Positions 17,848 to 26,287 of a stretch of DNA of 64,000 nt are shown one piece after another. The stretch is from Stieleria varia. Its GTDB lineage: Bacteria > Planctomycetota > Planctomycetia > Pirellulales > Pirellulaceae. The DNA lies in assembly GCF_038443385.1 (NCBI RefSeq), contig NZ_CP151726.1, forward strand, positions 6,014,001-6,078,000. The letters run 5' to 3'. The position numbers and the translations under genes were made by a program. The notes beneath the pieces are model-generated. The model did not search any database. It was not told the origin of the DNA and saw nothing but the letters and a program-made list of their open reading frames with translations. Every line of letters begins with the position of its first letter. Position 1 is the stretch's first letter.

Positions 17848-17970
17848 CCTATGCCGACCATCAGGCTTGCTCCCACGGGGCAGGGTCAGGCAAAGAAGTT
17901 CATAAAGAACCTTCGCCGTAGCATTCGCCAGAATTTCAACACTGCCGGATTTCTCGGGCAACCCACGACA

Positions 17971-19020
17971 TCAATCCTTCGTCACACGCACGAAACGCCC
18001 GCGTCCTTCTTTCATGCGTTGCTGCAGGTCTCGTGTCAGTTGCTCGCTGTCCGACTCCCAGCGTTCTCGTTTCTGCTCGTCCGTCATCTTCTGCAACGGA
18101 CTGATGATACGAAATCCGACTTCAACCGCATCGGTGGACGCCAACCACCAGGGGCTCAATGGCAGATTGGGATCTTCGGCCCAATACCGTGCCGTGCAAT
18201 GCTTGATCGAGTCCCAGCGGCAGTCTTTCAGATCATCTTGGAAACTGCCGCCACACATCGGATGAGTCTGATAGTGTTGCTTTCCGGACACGTCGTCGAT
18301 CACCCACTCGGCCAAACTGCCGTGCATGTCGCACAAACCGTAGGGATTGGGCAGTGTCCGGCCGACCCGAAGGGTGATGCCTGTCGTCGATGGATCGGCG
18401 TACACACAGAATTTCCTCGCGATCGCCGCGCGGTCATCGAACGACCACGGTGTCTCGGTGCCGCCACGACATGCATCTTGCCATTGCGTCAGCGTTGGCA
18501 AGCAGTAGTCGACTCCCGTCACCGCGCTGAGCCACTTGGTGTATTGTCGAGCCGCGAACTGCGTCATGGACGGAACCGGAGAATCCGGCTTGCTGGAGTA
18601 CTCGAAACGAAACGAGGGATCGTAGACCTCCGTGGGCGCCGTGACGGCATCGACACTCACCACAACAGCGCCTGCTCCCTTGTGTCGCTCCTCCCATCGC
18701 ACATCGCGATCCCTGCCGACAGTTTCGTAAAGCTCGGTGTACGGAGCAAACTGTTCGACAGTGATTTCGTACCTGCCCATCCAATAAGGTTCAATCATTG
18801 CGCCATTTGCGTCCGTTGATCCGGGTACCGGGATCATCAGGATCGACGTGTCCGTCCCTGGAACACGCTGTTGATAGGGCACCATGTATCCCAGATCTGT
18901 CCGAACGAACGGGCGAGCATCGGGTTGATGATCGACAATGCGGTTGAGCGCCGACGCCGGATCGCCGGCTTTGCAGATCAATGCGGAGGACAAGAATATC
19001 ACGAGCAACCACGGTCTCAT
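17971..19020 (-). CDS. SUMF1 (formylglycine-generating enzyme-type) domain protein, exported
   Basis: About 349 residues from ATG 19020 (MRPWLLVIFLSSALICKAGD, a signal peptide); the frame extends to 19062. The body follows the FGE-sulfatase/SUMF1 fold: an N-terminal segment with ILMIPVPGSTD, MGRYEITVEQFAPY (the canonical start of the domain), AARQYTKWLSAVTGVDYCLPT, DMHGSLAEWVIDD and the final GGSFQDDLKDCRWDS ... VGFRII. The domain often acts not as a formylglycine generator but as a binding or enzyme-recruiting module; the two catalytic cysteines of true FGE cannot be placed with confidence here. A sulfatase with a CTPSR motif is encoded 3 kb away on the other strand, but the genes are not linked in an operon. 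The start region overlaps none of the real PAP2 coding sequence. Confidence 0.85.
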   Translation of the reverse strand: MRPWLLVIFLSSALICKAGDPASALNRIVDHQPDARPFVRTDLGYMVPYQQRVPGTDTSILMIPVPGSTDANGAMIEPYWMGRYEITVEQFAPYTELYETVGRDRDVRWEERHKGAGAVVVSVDAVTAPTEVYDPSFRFEYSSKPDSPVPSMTQFAARQYTKWLSAVTGVDYCLPTLTQWQDACRGGTETPWSFDDRAAIARKFCVYADPSTTGITLRVGRTLPNPYGLCDMHGSLAEWVIDDVSGKQHYQTHPMCGGSFQDDLKDCRWDSIKHCTARYWAEDPNLPLSPWWLASTDAVEVGFRIISPLQKMTDEQKRERWESDSEQLTRDLQQRMKEGRGRFVRVTKD

Positions 19021-19139
19021 CAGTTGAATACCTTGCAGCAATGTTCTCTCAGCTAGAATCAACTGGTTTGATCCAATTGGAACGGTCTCATAGCATAGAC
19101 GGTTTAGACTTACAGTTGCAGCGGAGCGTTCGAGAGATC

Positions 19140-19886
19140 ATGAAGAGAGCATCAGCCGCCGTCGTATCGATCGTTCGTTTCCTGCGTTCTCGCGAGCCGA
19201 TCGTGCTCGTCGGGCTTCTGCTCATCGTCGCAGGAACGTGGGGTTTTGTTGAATTGGCCGACGAAGTCATTGAGGGTGACACTGGGAGTTTTGACCGCTG
19301 GGCGGTACGTCAGTTTCGTTCCGCGGATGACGCGGCACTCCCCATTGGGCCGACTTGGATGGCGGAGATGGGACGCGACATCACTGGACTGGGCGGCGTT
19401 GCGGTGTTGACGCTCTTCATCATTGCTGCCACGGGATTCCTTGCCATTCACCGTGCCTACCGGACCATGGTGGTTTTGGTGGCCTCCACGGTCGGTGGAA
19501 TCACCGTCAGCATGCTGTTAAAGCAATTTTTTGACAGACCCCGTCCCGATGTCGTTCCCCATCTTTCACAAATCTATTCCAGCAGCTTCCCGAGTGGACA
19601 TTCGATGATGTCTGCCGTGGTGTATCTGACACTCGCGGCGATCGTCGCGCCGGTACTGAAACATTTCTGGGTTCGATTCTATGTCATGGCCTGCGCGGTG
19701 TTGTTGACCGGCTTGATCGGTATTAGCCGCGTCTACATGGGTGTTCATTATCCGACCGATGTGCTGGCTGGTTGGACAGCAGGACTGGTGTGGGCCATCG
19801 CGTGCTCGCTGATCGCGAAGTCCATTCCCGAGAAAAGGCTCGATCCCGTCATGCTCGATGACGAAGCGGACGCGGATCAGCCCTAG
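19140..19886 (+). CDS. PAP2 family membrane phosphatase
   Basis: About 248 residues from ATG 19140 (MKRASAAVVS). Six hydrophobic segments are visible, the first VLVGLLLIVAGTWGFVELAD. The three phosphatidic-acid-phosphatase motifs are complete: KQFFDRPRP, SFPSGHS and SRVYMGVHYPTDVLAGW, giving the active-site Arg, Ser-Gly-His and His/Asp. Such enzymes remove phosphate from lipid phosphates such as undecaprenyl pyrophosphate, phosphatidic acid or lipid A. The substrate is not readable here. The frame is open upstream to 18981, overlapping the divergent SUMF1 gene, but the family homology starts after 19140. Confidence 0.9.
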   Translation: MKRASAAVVSIVRFLRSREPIVLVGLLLIVAGTWGFVELADEVIEGDTGSFDRWAVRQFRSADDAALPIGPTWMAEMGRDITGLGGVAVLTLFIIAATGFLAIHRAYRTMVVLVASTVGGITVSMLLKQFFDRPRPDVVPHLSQIYSSSFPSGHSMMSAVVYLTLAAIVAPVLKHFWVRFYVMACAVLLTGLIGISRVYMGVHYPTDVLAGWTAGLVWAIACSLIAKSIPEKRLDPVMLDDEADADQP

Positions 19887-20016
19887 CTTGGCACGCGGAA
19901 TGCACAACTGTCTCTCGTAGAAGCAACCAATGCGTTGCACCGGGTGATATACGGGAAATCATTTCCGACTCTCGCATCTCCCGAGAAAGTATTCCCCCCT
20001 ATCGAAAGGCAATGAA

Positions 20017-20220
20017 ATGAATTGGGATCAAATTCAAGGAAAATGGAAGCAGGTCAAGGGTCAAGCGCAACAAAAATGGGGTGACCTCACCGATGATGAC
20101 CTGAATAAAGTTGACGGCAAACGTGAAGAACTCGTGGGCCGCGTCCAAGAACGCTACGGCATCGCGAAAGACGAAGCCGAGAAGCAGGTCAAGGAGTTCG
20201 AGACCAGTTGCAACTGCTGA
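20017..20220 (+). CDS. CsbD family stress protein
   Basis: A 67-residue, highly charged helical protein, MNWDQIQGKWKQVKGQAQQK at the start and TDDDLNKVDGKREELVGRVQ in the middle, which is the CsbD signature. CsbD is a sigma-B-dependent general stress protein in Bacillus and is common in stress-gene clusters elsewhere; its molecular role is unknown. It ends unusually in Cys-Asn-Cys. An AAAGGC stretch 8 bp upstream serves as ribosome-binding site. A second CsbD domain is encoded at 50.4 kb fused to DUF883. Confidence 0.9.
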   Translation: MNWDQIQGKWKQVKGQAQQKWGDLTDDDLNKVDGKREELVGRVQERYGIAKDEAEKQVKEFETSCNC

Positions 20221-20291
20221 TCTCGTGGGCACAAGGTTTGCACGGTGATTGAGGAATATCTCAACTCGAAGACTCCCGAAAGGATACTCAA

Positions 20292-20627
20292 ATGGATATT
20301 CCGCAAATCACCTCCAAGGACGCCGCCAACATTGGTGAAATGGGGCAGACCTATCTCACCACTGGAAAACACGTCGCGTTACGCCGCTGGGAGGAACCCG
20401 CCGGCGATTTTGGCGAGCCTCGGAGCCGAGAATACGAGATCGTTGGTTACGTCCTCAGCGGTGCGTTCGAACTCGATCTGGATGGCGGAACAGTGCAAAT
20501 TTACAGCGGTGATTCTTGGCTCATCCCTGCAGGTGCAACTCACCGATACCGAATCATCGAATCTCTCGTTGCCATCGAGGCGACCAGTCCCCCAGCCCGG
20601 TTCAATGATCGTGACGAACCGGCGTGA
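20292..20627 (+). CDS. Small cupin-domain protein
   Basis: A 111-residue protein, one cupin barrel. The sequence YEIVGYVLSGAFELDLDGG and GDSWLIPAGATHRYRI give the two cupin motifs, with His in motif 2 but a reduced set of metal ligands in motif 1. Function (binding, isomerase or regulator) cannot be told. It follows the CsbD gene by 71 bp on the same strand and may be co-transcribed with it. The start ATG 20292 follows an AAAGGA sequence. Confidence 0.8.
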   Translation: MDIPQITSKDAANIGEMGQTYLTTGKHVALRRWEEPAGDFGEPRSREYEIVGYVLSGAFELDLDGGTVQIYSGDSWLIPAGATHRYRIIESLVAIEATSPPARFNDRDEPA

Positions 20628-20804
20628 GCTGCGCGAGTTTGCTGCACCGAATCGGCATCAAGATTGACCGCTGAGCCAATTTCAATGGGCATGGTTTGTT
20701 AAAGGGTCATGTGAGCGAATGACCTCACGTGTCCACGGCAAGGTTCACAATTATCCGCGTTACTTGTTGCGCTCGCTTTCGCGGAACGGTCAAGAAAGAT
20801 TCAT

Positions 20805-20824
20805 TGACGGTTTGATGACCGTCA
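20805..20824. promoter_or_regulatory. Inverted repeat upstream of the repair cassette
   Basis: TGACGGT (20805-20811) and ACCGTCA (20818-20824) are perfect inverted copies with a 6-bp spacer, 46-65 bp before the ATG of the radical SAM gene. The size and position fit an operator for a dimeric repressor. No regulator gene is adjacent, so this is a candidate only. Confidence 0.35.
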
Positions 20825-20869
20825 CGAAAGTAACGACGTGGTTGATGGTGGAGAACCGCACGGTCACAG

Positions 20870-22123
20870 ATGAACGTTCAAGAAAAACTTGCGATCTTGG
20901 CTGACGCAGCAAAATACGATGCTTCATGCGCCAGTAGCGGATCAAAATCCACCCGATCGGGCAGTAAGATCGGCAGCACCGAAGGCATGGGAATTTGCCA
21001 TAGCTACACCCCCGACGGCCGGTGTGTCTCGCTGTTGAAAATCTTGTTAACGAACTACTGCATCTACGATTGCCAGTACTGTGTAAACAGGATTTCCAGC
21101 GACACGCCTCGCGCCAGATTCACGGTTGACGAGGTGGTTTCGTTGACGATGGAGTTCTACAAACGAAATTACATCGAAGGTCTATTCCTGAGTTCAGGAA
21201 TCATCCAAAACTCCGATTACACAATGGAACAGCTCATTGCTGTCGCCAAGCAACTCCGAGTAAACGAACACTATGGCGGATACATCCACTTAAAGACGAT
21301 TCCCAACGCGGCACAGGCGTTGATCGAAGAAGCAGGCCGTTGGGCAGATCGATTGAGCGTCAACATCGAACTGCCGACCGAACACGATTTGCAGAGACTG
21401 GCGCCCGAAAAGAAGAAGCCGCAAATTGTCGACGCGATGCAGGGTATCCGGAGCAAGATCGACGAGACGAAATCAGAGCGAAAGGCGGGATTCAAGGCAC
21501 CTCGCTTTGCTCCGGCCGGACAAAGCACTCAAATGATCGTTGGAGCGACCGAAACTCCCGACTTGGAAATCCTTAAAACCGCCTCGGAACTCTACATCGG
21601 TCAAAAACTTCGTCGCGTTTACTACTCCGCCTACAGTCCCATCCCCCATGCCGATGCCAGACTACCAGGGCAATCTCCTCCGCTCGTTCGTGAGCATCGT
21701 TTGTATCAAGCCGATTGGTTGATGCGTTTCTACGGGTTTGATGCCAACGAGATCGTTGCCGATTCGGACCAGAATCTTTCGCTCGACATGGACCCCAAAT
21801 TCGCTTGGGCGTTGGCGAACCGGCACTTCTTTCCTGTCGACATCAACAAAGCTTCTCGCGAAGAATTGTTACGGATTCCTGGAATTGGGGCTAGGAACGT
21901 GGGGCGAATCCTTAGCATCCGCCGCTACAAGGCTTTGCGGAGCAGCGATCTAAGAAAGCTGAGAGTGGCGTGGAATCGAGCCAAGTGCTTTGTCATCACC
22001 GCCGACTCCAACCCGAATCTCGAGAATCTGGACAAAACGGATTTGAAATCAAAAGCGAGTCCCAAGTCGCGACAACTGATGTTGTTCGACACTGCAAGCT
22101 CAGCTCTCAGCGGCGAAGTCTAG
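20870..22123 (+). CDS. Radical SAM protein of the putative DNA modification/repair family (SplB-related)
   Basis: A 417-residue protein. Its start, EKLAILADAAKYDASCASSG, and GICHSYTPDGRCVSLLK are typical of the family that is annotated as putative DNA modification/repair radical SAM protein. The [4Fe-4S] cluster motif CX3CX2C is at residues 64-71 (NYCIYDCQYC). Near the C-terminus DINKASREELLRIPGIGARN is a helix-hairpin-helix of the ComEA type, which binds DNA. The family occurs in many bacteria directly next to a DUF4130/uracil-DNA-glycosylase protein, as here (4 bp gap). The reaction is unknown; a radical repair of a damaged base is a reasonable guess. It is the first gene of the repair cassette. 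Confidence 0.9.
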   Translation: MNVQEKLAILADAAKYDASCASSGSKSTRSGSKIGSTEGMGICHSYTPDGRCVSLLKILLTNYCIYDCQYCVNRISSDTPRARFTVDEVVSLTMEFYKRNYIEGLFLSSGIIQNSDYTMEQLIAVAKQLRVNEHYGGYIHLKTIPNAAQALIEEAGRWADRLSVNIELPTEHDLQRLAPEKKKPQIVDAMQGIRSKIDETKSERKAGFKAPRFAPAGQSTQMIVGATETPDLEILKTASELYIGQKLRRVYYSAYSPIPHADARLPGQSPPLVREHRLYQADWLMRFYGFDANEIVADSDQNLSLDMDPKFAWALANRHFFPVDINKASREELLRIPGIGARNVGRILSIRRYKALRSSDLRKLRVAWNRAKCFVITADSNPNLENLDKTDLKSKASPKSRQLMLFDTASSALSGEV

Positions 22124-22127
22124 CGTC

Positions 22128-23528
22128 ATGCACTCTGAAAACGTTGACTCTTTTGATGCTTGGCGTACCGCTGCTCGCAGGTTACTTGTCGCCAATGTTT
22201 CGCCCAGCGACGTCCAATGGACAGATGATGCCGTTCAACCCACGTTGTTCGATTCCGATGCCACTCCGAATGTTAAGGCTGCTCCCTTCAGCGTTCCGAA
22301 GACTTTCTTGGAACTGGCTCAGGAAGTCGCCTGCCATCGAGACTCCAAGCGTTGGTCGCTCTTGTATCGAACCCTTTGGCGTCTAAAAAATGGCGAACCG
22401 GACCTCTTGAAAATCACCACCGATGATGACGTCTACATACTGCACCGAATGCAAAAGGCTGTCTCTCGTGACGTGCACAAGATGAAAGCGTTCGTCCGAT
22501 TTCGAAAGGTAAGCCAGATTGGCGAAGCGGAAAACTACGTCGCGTGGCACCGCCCCGACCATCGCATCGTGCATCTCACCGCTCCCTTCTTCGCTCGCCG
22601 TTTCAAGGGCATGAATTGGTCGATCTTGACCCCCGACGAGTCCGTTACCTGGGATCAAGATTCTCTGCGGTACGGGCCAGGGGTTTCGGCGAGTGAGGCA
22701 CCGGATGATGACGCGTTGGAAGAGCTCTGGAAGACTTACTATGCCTCCATCTTTAACCCGGCCAGAGTGAAAGTCGCGATGATGAAACGTGAGATGCCGG
22801 TTCGTCACTGGCCCACTTTGCCAGAAGCCTCTTTGATCCCCGATTTGCTTCATCAAGCGTCTGCTCGTGTCGCCACGATGATTGACAAGTACGAAGGGTT
22901 TGCCGAGACGGCCACGAACTACATGCCCGAAACGATTGACTTGGAATCGCTACGTCATGCGGCACAGAGATGCAGAGCCTGTGATCTTTGTCATCATGCG
23001 ACGCAAACAGTATTTGGGGACGGTCCTGCAAACGCACGCATTGTGTTGGTAGGCGAACAACCGGGAGATCGCGAAGACATCGAGGGTCATCCGTTTGTGG
23101 GACCGGCGGGTCAATTGCTCAACGACGCCCTTTCGCAGGCCGGAATCGACCGTAGCCAGATTTACATCACGAACATCGTCAAACACTTTAAATTCACGGA
23201 GCAGGAGACAACGCAAACGGACGTGAGAGGCAAAAGGCGGATTCACCAAAAGCCCAACTCGCGTGAAATCTATGCATGTCGGCCTTGGTTAGAAGCAGAA
23301 CTGAGCGTGATCAAACCGGATAGTCTCGTTTGCTTGGGTTCGACCCCGGCCCAAGCGTTGTTCGGACGCGATTTCCGAATTTCCAAGGACCGCGGTACCT
23401 TCATCGCAACCGATTGGTGCGAGCGGACGATGGCCACTTGGCATCCCGCAGCGATTCTGCGAATGCCCGATGAGCACCGTCAGGCTCAAATGCGAGACCA
23501 ACTTGTCGCCGACCTATCCTCCTTGTAA
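22128..23528 (+). CDS. DUF4130 - UdgX-type uracil-DNA glycosylase fusion
   Basis: A 466-residue protein of two domains. Residues 1-260 are the DUF4130 domain found with SAM repair proteins (KMKAFVRFRKV, APFFARRFKGMNWSILTPD). Residues 275-466 are a family 4/5-like uracil-DNA glycosylase starting with four cysteines for a 4Fe-4S cluster (first pair CRACDLC), then VGEQPGDREDIEGHPFVGPA with the active-site motif. The loop GKRRIHQKP contains KRRIH (K369-H373), the mark of UdgX, in which the His attacks the deoxyribose and leaves the enzyme covalently bound to the DNA. The final motif WHPAAILR is also present. It therefore should excise uracil and trap itself on the site, to be resolved by later repair. 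The gene starts 4 bp after the radical SAM gene and must be co-transcribed with it. Confidence 0.92.
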   Translation: MHSENVDSFDAWRTAARRLLVANVSPSDVQWTDDAVQPTLFDSDATPNVKAAPFSVPKTFLELAQEVACHRDSKRWSLLYRTLWRLKNGEPDLLKITTDDDVYILHRMQKAVSRDVHKMKAFVRFRKVSQIGEAENYVAWHRPDHRIVHLTAPFFARRFKGMNWSILTPDESVTWDQDSLRYGPGVSASEAPDDDALEELWKTYYASIFNPARVKVAMMKREMPVRHWPTLPEASLIPDLLHQASARVATMIDKYEGFAETATNYMPETIDLESLRHAAQRCRACDLCHHATQTVFGDGPANARIVLVGEQPGDREDIEGHPFVGPAGQLLNDALSQAGIDRSQIYITNIVKHFKFTEQETTQTDVRGKRRIHQKPNSREIYACRPWLEAELSVIKPDSLVCLGSTPAQALFGRDFRISKDRGTFIATDWCERTMATWHPAAILRMPDEHRQAQMRDQLVADLSSL

Positions 23529-23549
23529 TGGGATTCGTCAGAATTCCCC
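23526..23549. repeat. Dispersed motif overlapping the stop codon of the UdgX fusion
   Basis: TAATGGGATTCGTCAGAATT followed by CCCC begins with the TAA stop itself and matches the motif after the sulfatase gene at 14943 with a single C-to-T change. It stands 55 bp before the start of the exonuclease gene, so it is inside the predicted operon and is not a terminator of the simple kind. Confidence 0.55.
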
Positions 23550-23604
23550 TCGCCACACACGCAATCGACCCAAGAGTTGCGGCCAGTCCCACGCTGATAG
23601 ACGG

Positions 23605-24600
23605 ATGAACGAACTGCTGCAAACAACCAAGCGTGGACTCTACTGCGCGGCAGGCGACTTCTATGTCGATCCACGCATGCCGGTCGATCGCGCCGTGGTC
23701 ACGCACGCGCACACGGATCACGCTCGCTGGGGATGCCGTCGCTATCTGGCGGCCAAGCCCAGCGAACACTTGCTCAGGATGCGAATGAACGATGACGCCG
23801 AGTTCGAGTTTCTCGAGTATGGAAGTTCTGTCACCATCAACGGCGTTGGAGTAAGCTTTCATCCTGCCGGTCACATGCTCGGCTCGGCGCAAGTCCGATT
23901 GGAGTACCGCGGCCGCGTCGCAGTCATCAGTGGTGACTACAAACTCGGTGCGGACCCGACCTGCGAAAGCTGGCAGCCTGTCAAATGCGATCTGTTCGTC
24001 ACGGAATCAACCTTCGGATTACCTGTCTATCGCTGGCAGCCCGATCAAGAAATCACAGACTCGATCAACGCGTGGTGGCGTGAGAGTCGCGATGCGGGGA
24101 AATGTTGCGTGCTGTATGGATACGCGGTGGGCAAGAGTCAACGCTTGCTCGCATGTCTCGATCCCAGTATCGGTCCGATCTACACCCACGGCGCGGTCGA
24201 AAAAGGCACTCAAGCCTATCGCGACACCGGTGTTTCAATGCCTCAAACCACCCATGTCGGCTCCATCGCCGGCAAACAGGACTGGAAAGGTGCAATGGTT
24301 GTCGCAGTACCAAGCGCACACGGGACTCCTTGGATGCGAAAGTTTGGCCGCGTCAGCACGGCGATGGCAAGTGGTTGGATGGCGGTGCGGGGCGCACGTC
24401 GCAGACGCAGCGTCGATCGTGGGTTTGTGATGAGCGACCATGTGGACTGGCCGTCGCTACTCGCTGCGATCCAGGAGTGCGACCCAGAAACGGTTTGGGT
24501 GACTCATGGATACTCAGCCGCCGTCGCGAGATACCTCATGGAAAACGGACGTGATGCCAAGGTGATCGATTCGAATCTTCGCACGGAAGAAGACACGTAG
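23605..24600 (+). CDS. DNA ligase-associated MBL-fold exonuclease
   Basis: About 331 residues from ATG 23605 (MNELLQTTKRGLYCAAGDF). It is a metallo-beta-lactamase/beta-CASP protein: VVTHAHTDHARWG gives the HxHxDH zinc motif, followed by GHMLGSAQVRLEYRGRVAVI and SGDYKLGADPTCE. The family (ligase-associated DNA exonuclease, sometimes annotated as mRNA 3'-end processing factor) is found beside ATP-dependent DNA ligase, Lhr-core and a metallophosphoesterase in many bacteria. Its likely role is processing DNA ends before ligation. The gene follows the UdgX fusion by 76 bp and precedes the ligase by 94 bp. Confidence 0.9.
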   Translation: MNELLQTTKRGLYCAAGDFYVDPRMPVDRAVVTHAHTDHARWGCRRYLAAKPSEHLLRMRMNDDAEFEFLEYGSSVTINGVGVSFHPAGHMLGSAQVRLEYRGRVAVISGDYKLGADPTCESWQPVKCDLFVTESTFGLPVYRWQPDQEITDSINAWWRESRDAGKCCVLYGYAVGKSQRLLACLDPSIGPIYTHGAVEKGTQAYRDTGVSMPQTTHVGSIAGKQDWKGAMVVAVPSAHGTPWMRKFGRVSTAMASGWMAVRGARRRRSVDRGFVMSDHVDWPSLLAAIQECDPETVWVTHGYSAAVARYLMENGRDAKVIDSNLRTEEDT

Positions 24601-24653
24601 TCGGATTCGCCAGAATTTCTTTCTAATCTTCAGACTCTCTTCAACTCGCCGTT

Positions 24654-24671
24654 CGTTCTGCACCAAGAACG
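24654..24671. promoter_or_regulatory. Inverted repeat just before the DNA ligase start
   Basis: CGTTC (24654-24658) and GAACG (24667-24671) are inverted copies within the longer GC-rich palindrome-like stretch GCCGTTCGTTCTGCACCAAG / AACGGC. It ends 23 bp before the ligase ATG, where an internal promoter or operator could lie. The GTTC...GAAC arms recall SOS-type boxes but the order and spacing do not match a known LexA site. Confidence 0.3.
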
Positions 24672-24694
24672 GCGCGTTCGAATCCCAGACTTCA

Positions 24695-26287
24695 ATGCTT
24701 CGATTCACACAACTCTACGACGCAATCGACTCGACGACAAAGACCAATGAAAAGGTCGCCGCACTAGAACGCTACTTCGCTGCCTCACCGGCGGACGATG
24801 CGGCTTGGGCAACGTATTTCCTTTCAGGAAACAAGTTGCGACAGCTCGTCCCAACGAAACTCCTCAGGATCTGGGCAGCCGAAGAAGCTGGCATACCGGA
24901 CTGGCTGCTCGACGAGTCGTACCACGCGGTCGGCGATCTGGCAGAAACACTGTCGTTGGTCGTTCCTCCCGGACACACAAACGACGACGCATCACTCACG
25001 CATTGGATCGAACAGCGTTTGATGCCGCTGCGCTCGCTGGATGAAGTCGCTCAACGCGCAGCCGTTACTTTGATCTGGAAACAAACGCCGGCACGTATGC
25101 GTTTGGTGGTGATGAAACTCATCACGGGTGCCTTCCGCGTCGGAGTCAGCAAACGATTGGTGACACGTGCGATCGCAGCACAGTCAGGCATCTCGGCGGA
25201 CGTCGTTTCTCACCGATTGATGGGCAATTGGAAACCAACGCCTGATTTTTACCAACGACTAGTCGACCCCGATGTGCAAGACACCGTCGCCAGCCAACCG
25301 TATCCGTTTTGCTTGGCCCATCCCATCGATATTCAGCAAGGTCCTCAGACCCTGGGTAGCTGTCATGACTATTTCGCTGAGTGGAAATGGGACGGTATTC
25401 GTGGACAATTGATTCGCCGCAGCAAGCAAACTTTCATTTGGTCGCGTGGCGAAGAACTGATGGAAAATCGCTGGCCAGAGATCGAATCGGCGGCCGAAGC
25501 ATTGTCTGATGGTACCGTTCTCGACGGAGAGATCTTGGCGGCGTTGCCGGATGGCGAAGTCTTGCCGTTCGCGCAACTGCAGCGCCGTATCAATCGAAAA
25601 ACGGTCGGCAAGAAACTGCTTAGTGAAGTCCCCGTCGTATTTCACGCATTCGATTTGCTGGAGCACAACGGTGAAAACACTCGTGCGTTGCCACTGCTGG
25701 AGAGGCGAGCACGATTGGAGAGCCTCCTGTCAGCTATCGAACATCCTCACTTGAGGATCACGCAGTTGATCAAGGGTGATAGCTGGGACGACTGGGCGGC
25801 GATACGCGAGACCAGCCGTGAGATGAACACGGAAGGCCTGATGCTGAAACGCAAGGATTCCGTCTACGACGTCGGGCGAGTTCGCGGAACGTGGTGGAAA
25901 TGGAAGGTCGCACCGTACTGCATCGACGCGGTTCTGATCTACGCACAAAAAGGACATGGTAAACGAGCGAGTTTGTATACCGATTACACGTTCGCCTTAT
26001 GGGATGGCGACCTGCTGGTTCCGGTGGCCAAAGCTTACAGCGGACTGGATGACAAGGAGATCCAACAAGTCGATCGATTCATTCGCCAAAATACAAAAGA
26101 GTCCTTTGGTCCCGTCCGCAGCGTGACACCCCAATTGGTCATGGAGATTGCCTTTGAAGGGTTACAAAAATCAACGCGACACAAAAGCGGAATCGCGACG
26201 CGTTTTCCCCGTATCGCCCGCTGGAGACACGACAAAAAGCCCGCCGACGCCAACACGCTACAAGACCTCCTCGCGCTCCTCCCGTAA
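24695..26287 (+). CDS. ATP-dependent DNA ligase (Lhr/exonuclease-associated type)
   Basis: A 530-residue ligase. An N-terminal helical DNA-binding domain (1-190) precedes the nucleotidyltransferase core: motif I is EWKWDGIRG with the adenylated Lys at residue 231, then WSRGEELMENRWPE (motif Ia/III region), NTEGLMLKR (motif IV) and WWKWKV (motif V). The OB domain follows, ending near residue 525. Its family is the ligase of the Lhr-core/exonuclease/metallophosphoesterase cluster, not NAD-dependent LigA nor LigD. It should seal nicks with ATP after the exonuclease and helicase have prepared the ends. Its stop codon overlaps the helicase start by 1 bp (TAATG), so both are translationally coupled. 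Confidence 0.93.
   Translation: MLRFTQLYDAIDSTTKTNEKVAALERYFAASPADDAAWATYFLSGNKLRQLVPTKLLRIWAAEEAGIPDWLLDESYHAVGDLAETLSLVVPPGHTNDDASLTHWIEQRLMPLRSLDEVAQRAAVTLIWKQTPARMRLVVMKLITGAFRVGVSKRLVTRAIAAQSGISADVVSHRLMGNWKPTPDFYQRLVDPDVQDTVASQPYPFCLAHPIDIQQGPQTLGSCHDYFAEWKWDGIRGQLIRRSKQTFIWSRGEELMENRWPEIESAAEALSDGTVLDGEILAALPDGEVLPFAQLQRRINRKTVGKKLLSEVPVVFHAFDLLEHNGENTRALPLLERRARLESLLSAIEHPHLRITQLIKGDSWDDWAAIRETSREMNTEGLMLKRKDSVYDVGRVRGTWWKWKVAPYCIDAVLIYAQKGHGKRASLYTDYTFALWDGDLLVPVAKAYSGLDDKEIQQVDRFIRQNTKESFGPVRSVTPQLVMEIAFEGLQKSTRHKSGIATRFPRIARWRHDKKPADANTLQDLLALLP

Noticed and set aside
17740..17961. Small basic minus-strand frame overlapping the Rep-like gene by ATGA
   Set aside because: It starts with TTG and its Lys/Arg/Ser-rich end is the frame-shifted reading of the more protein-like Rep N-terminus; I prefer the pseudogene reading.
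20719..20904. Short frame upstream of the radical SAM gene
   Set aside because: No homology or ribosome-binding site; the radical SAM family start at 20870 is clear.
24654..24671. SOS (LexA) box before the ligase
   Set aside because: GTTC and GAAC arms are present but in an order and spacing that fit neither the GTTC-N7-GTTC nor the GAAC-N4-GTTC type; kept only as an unnamed inverted repeat.
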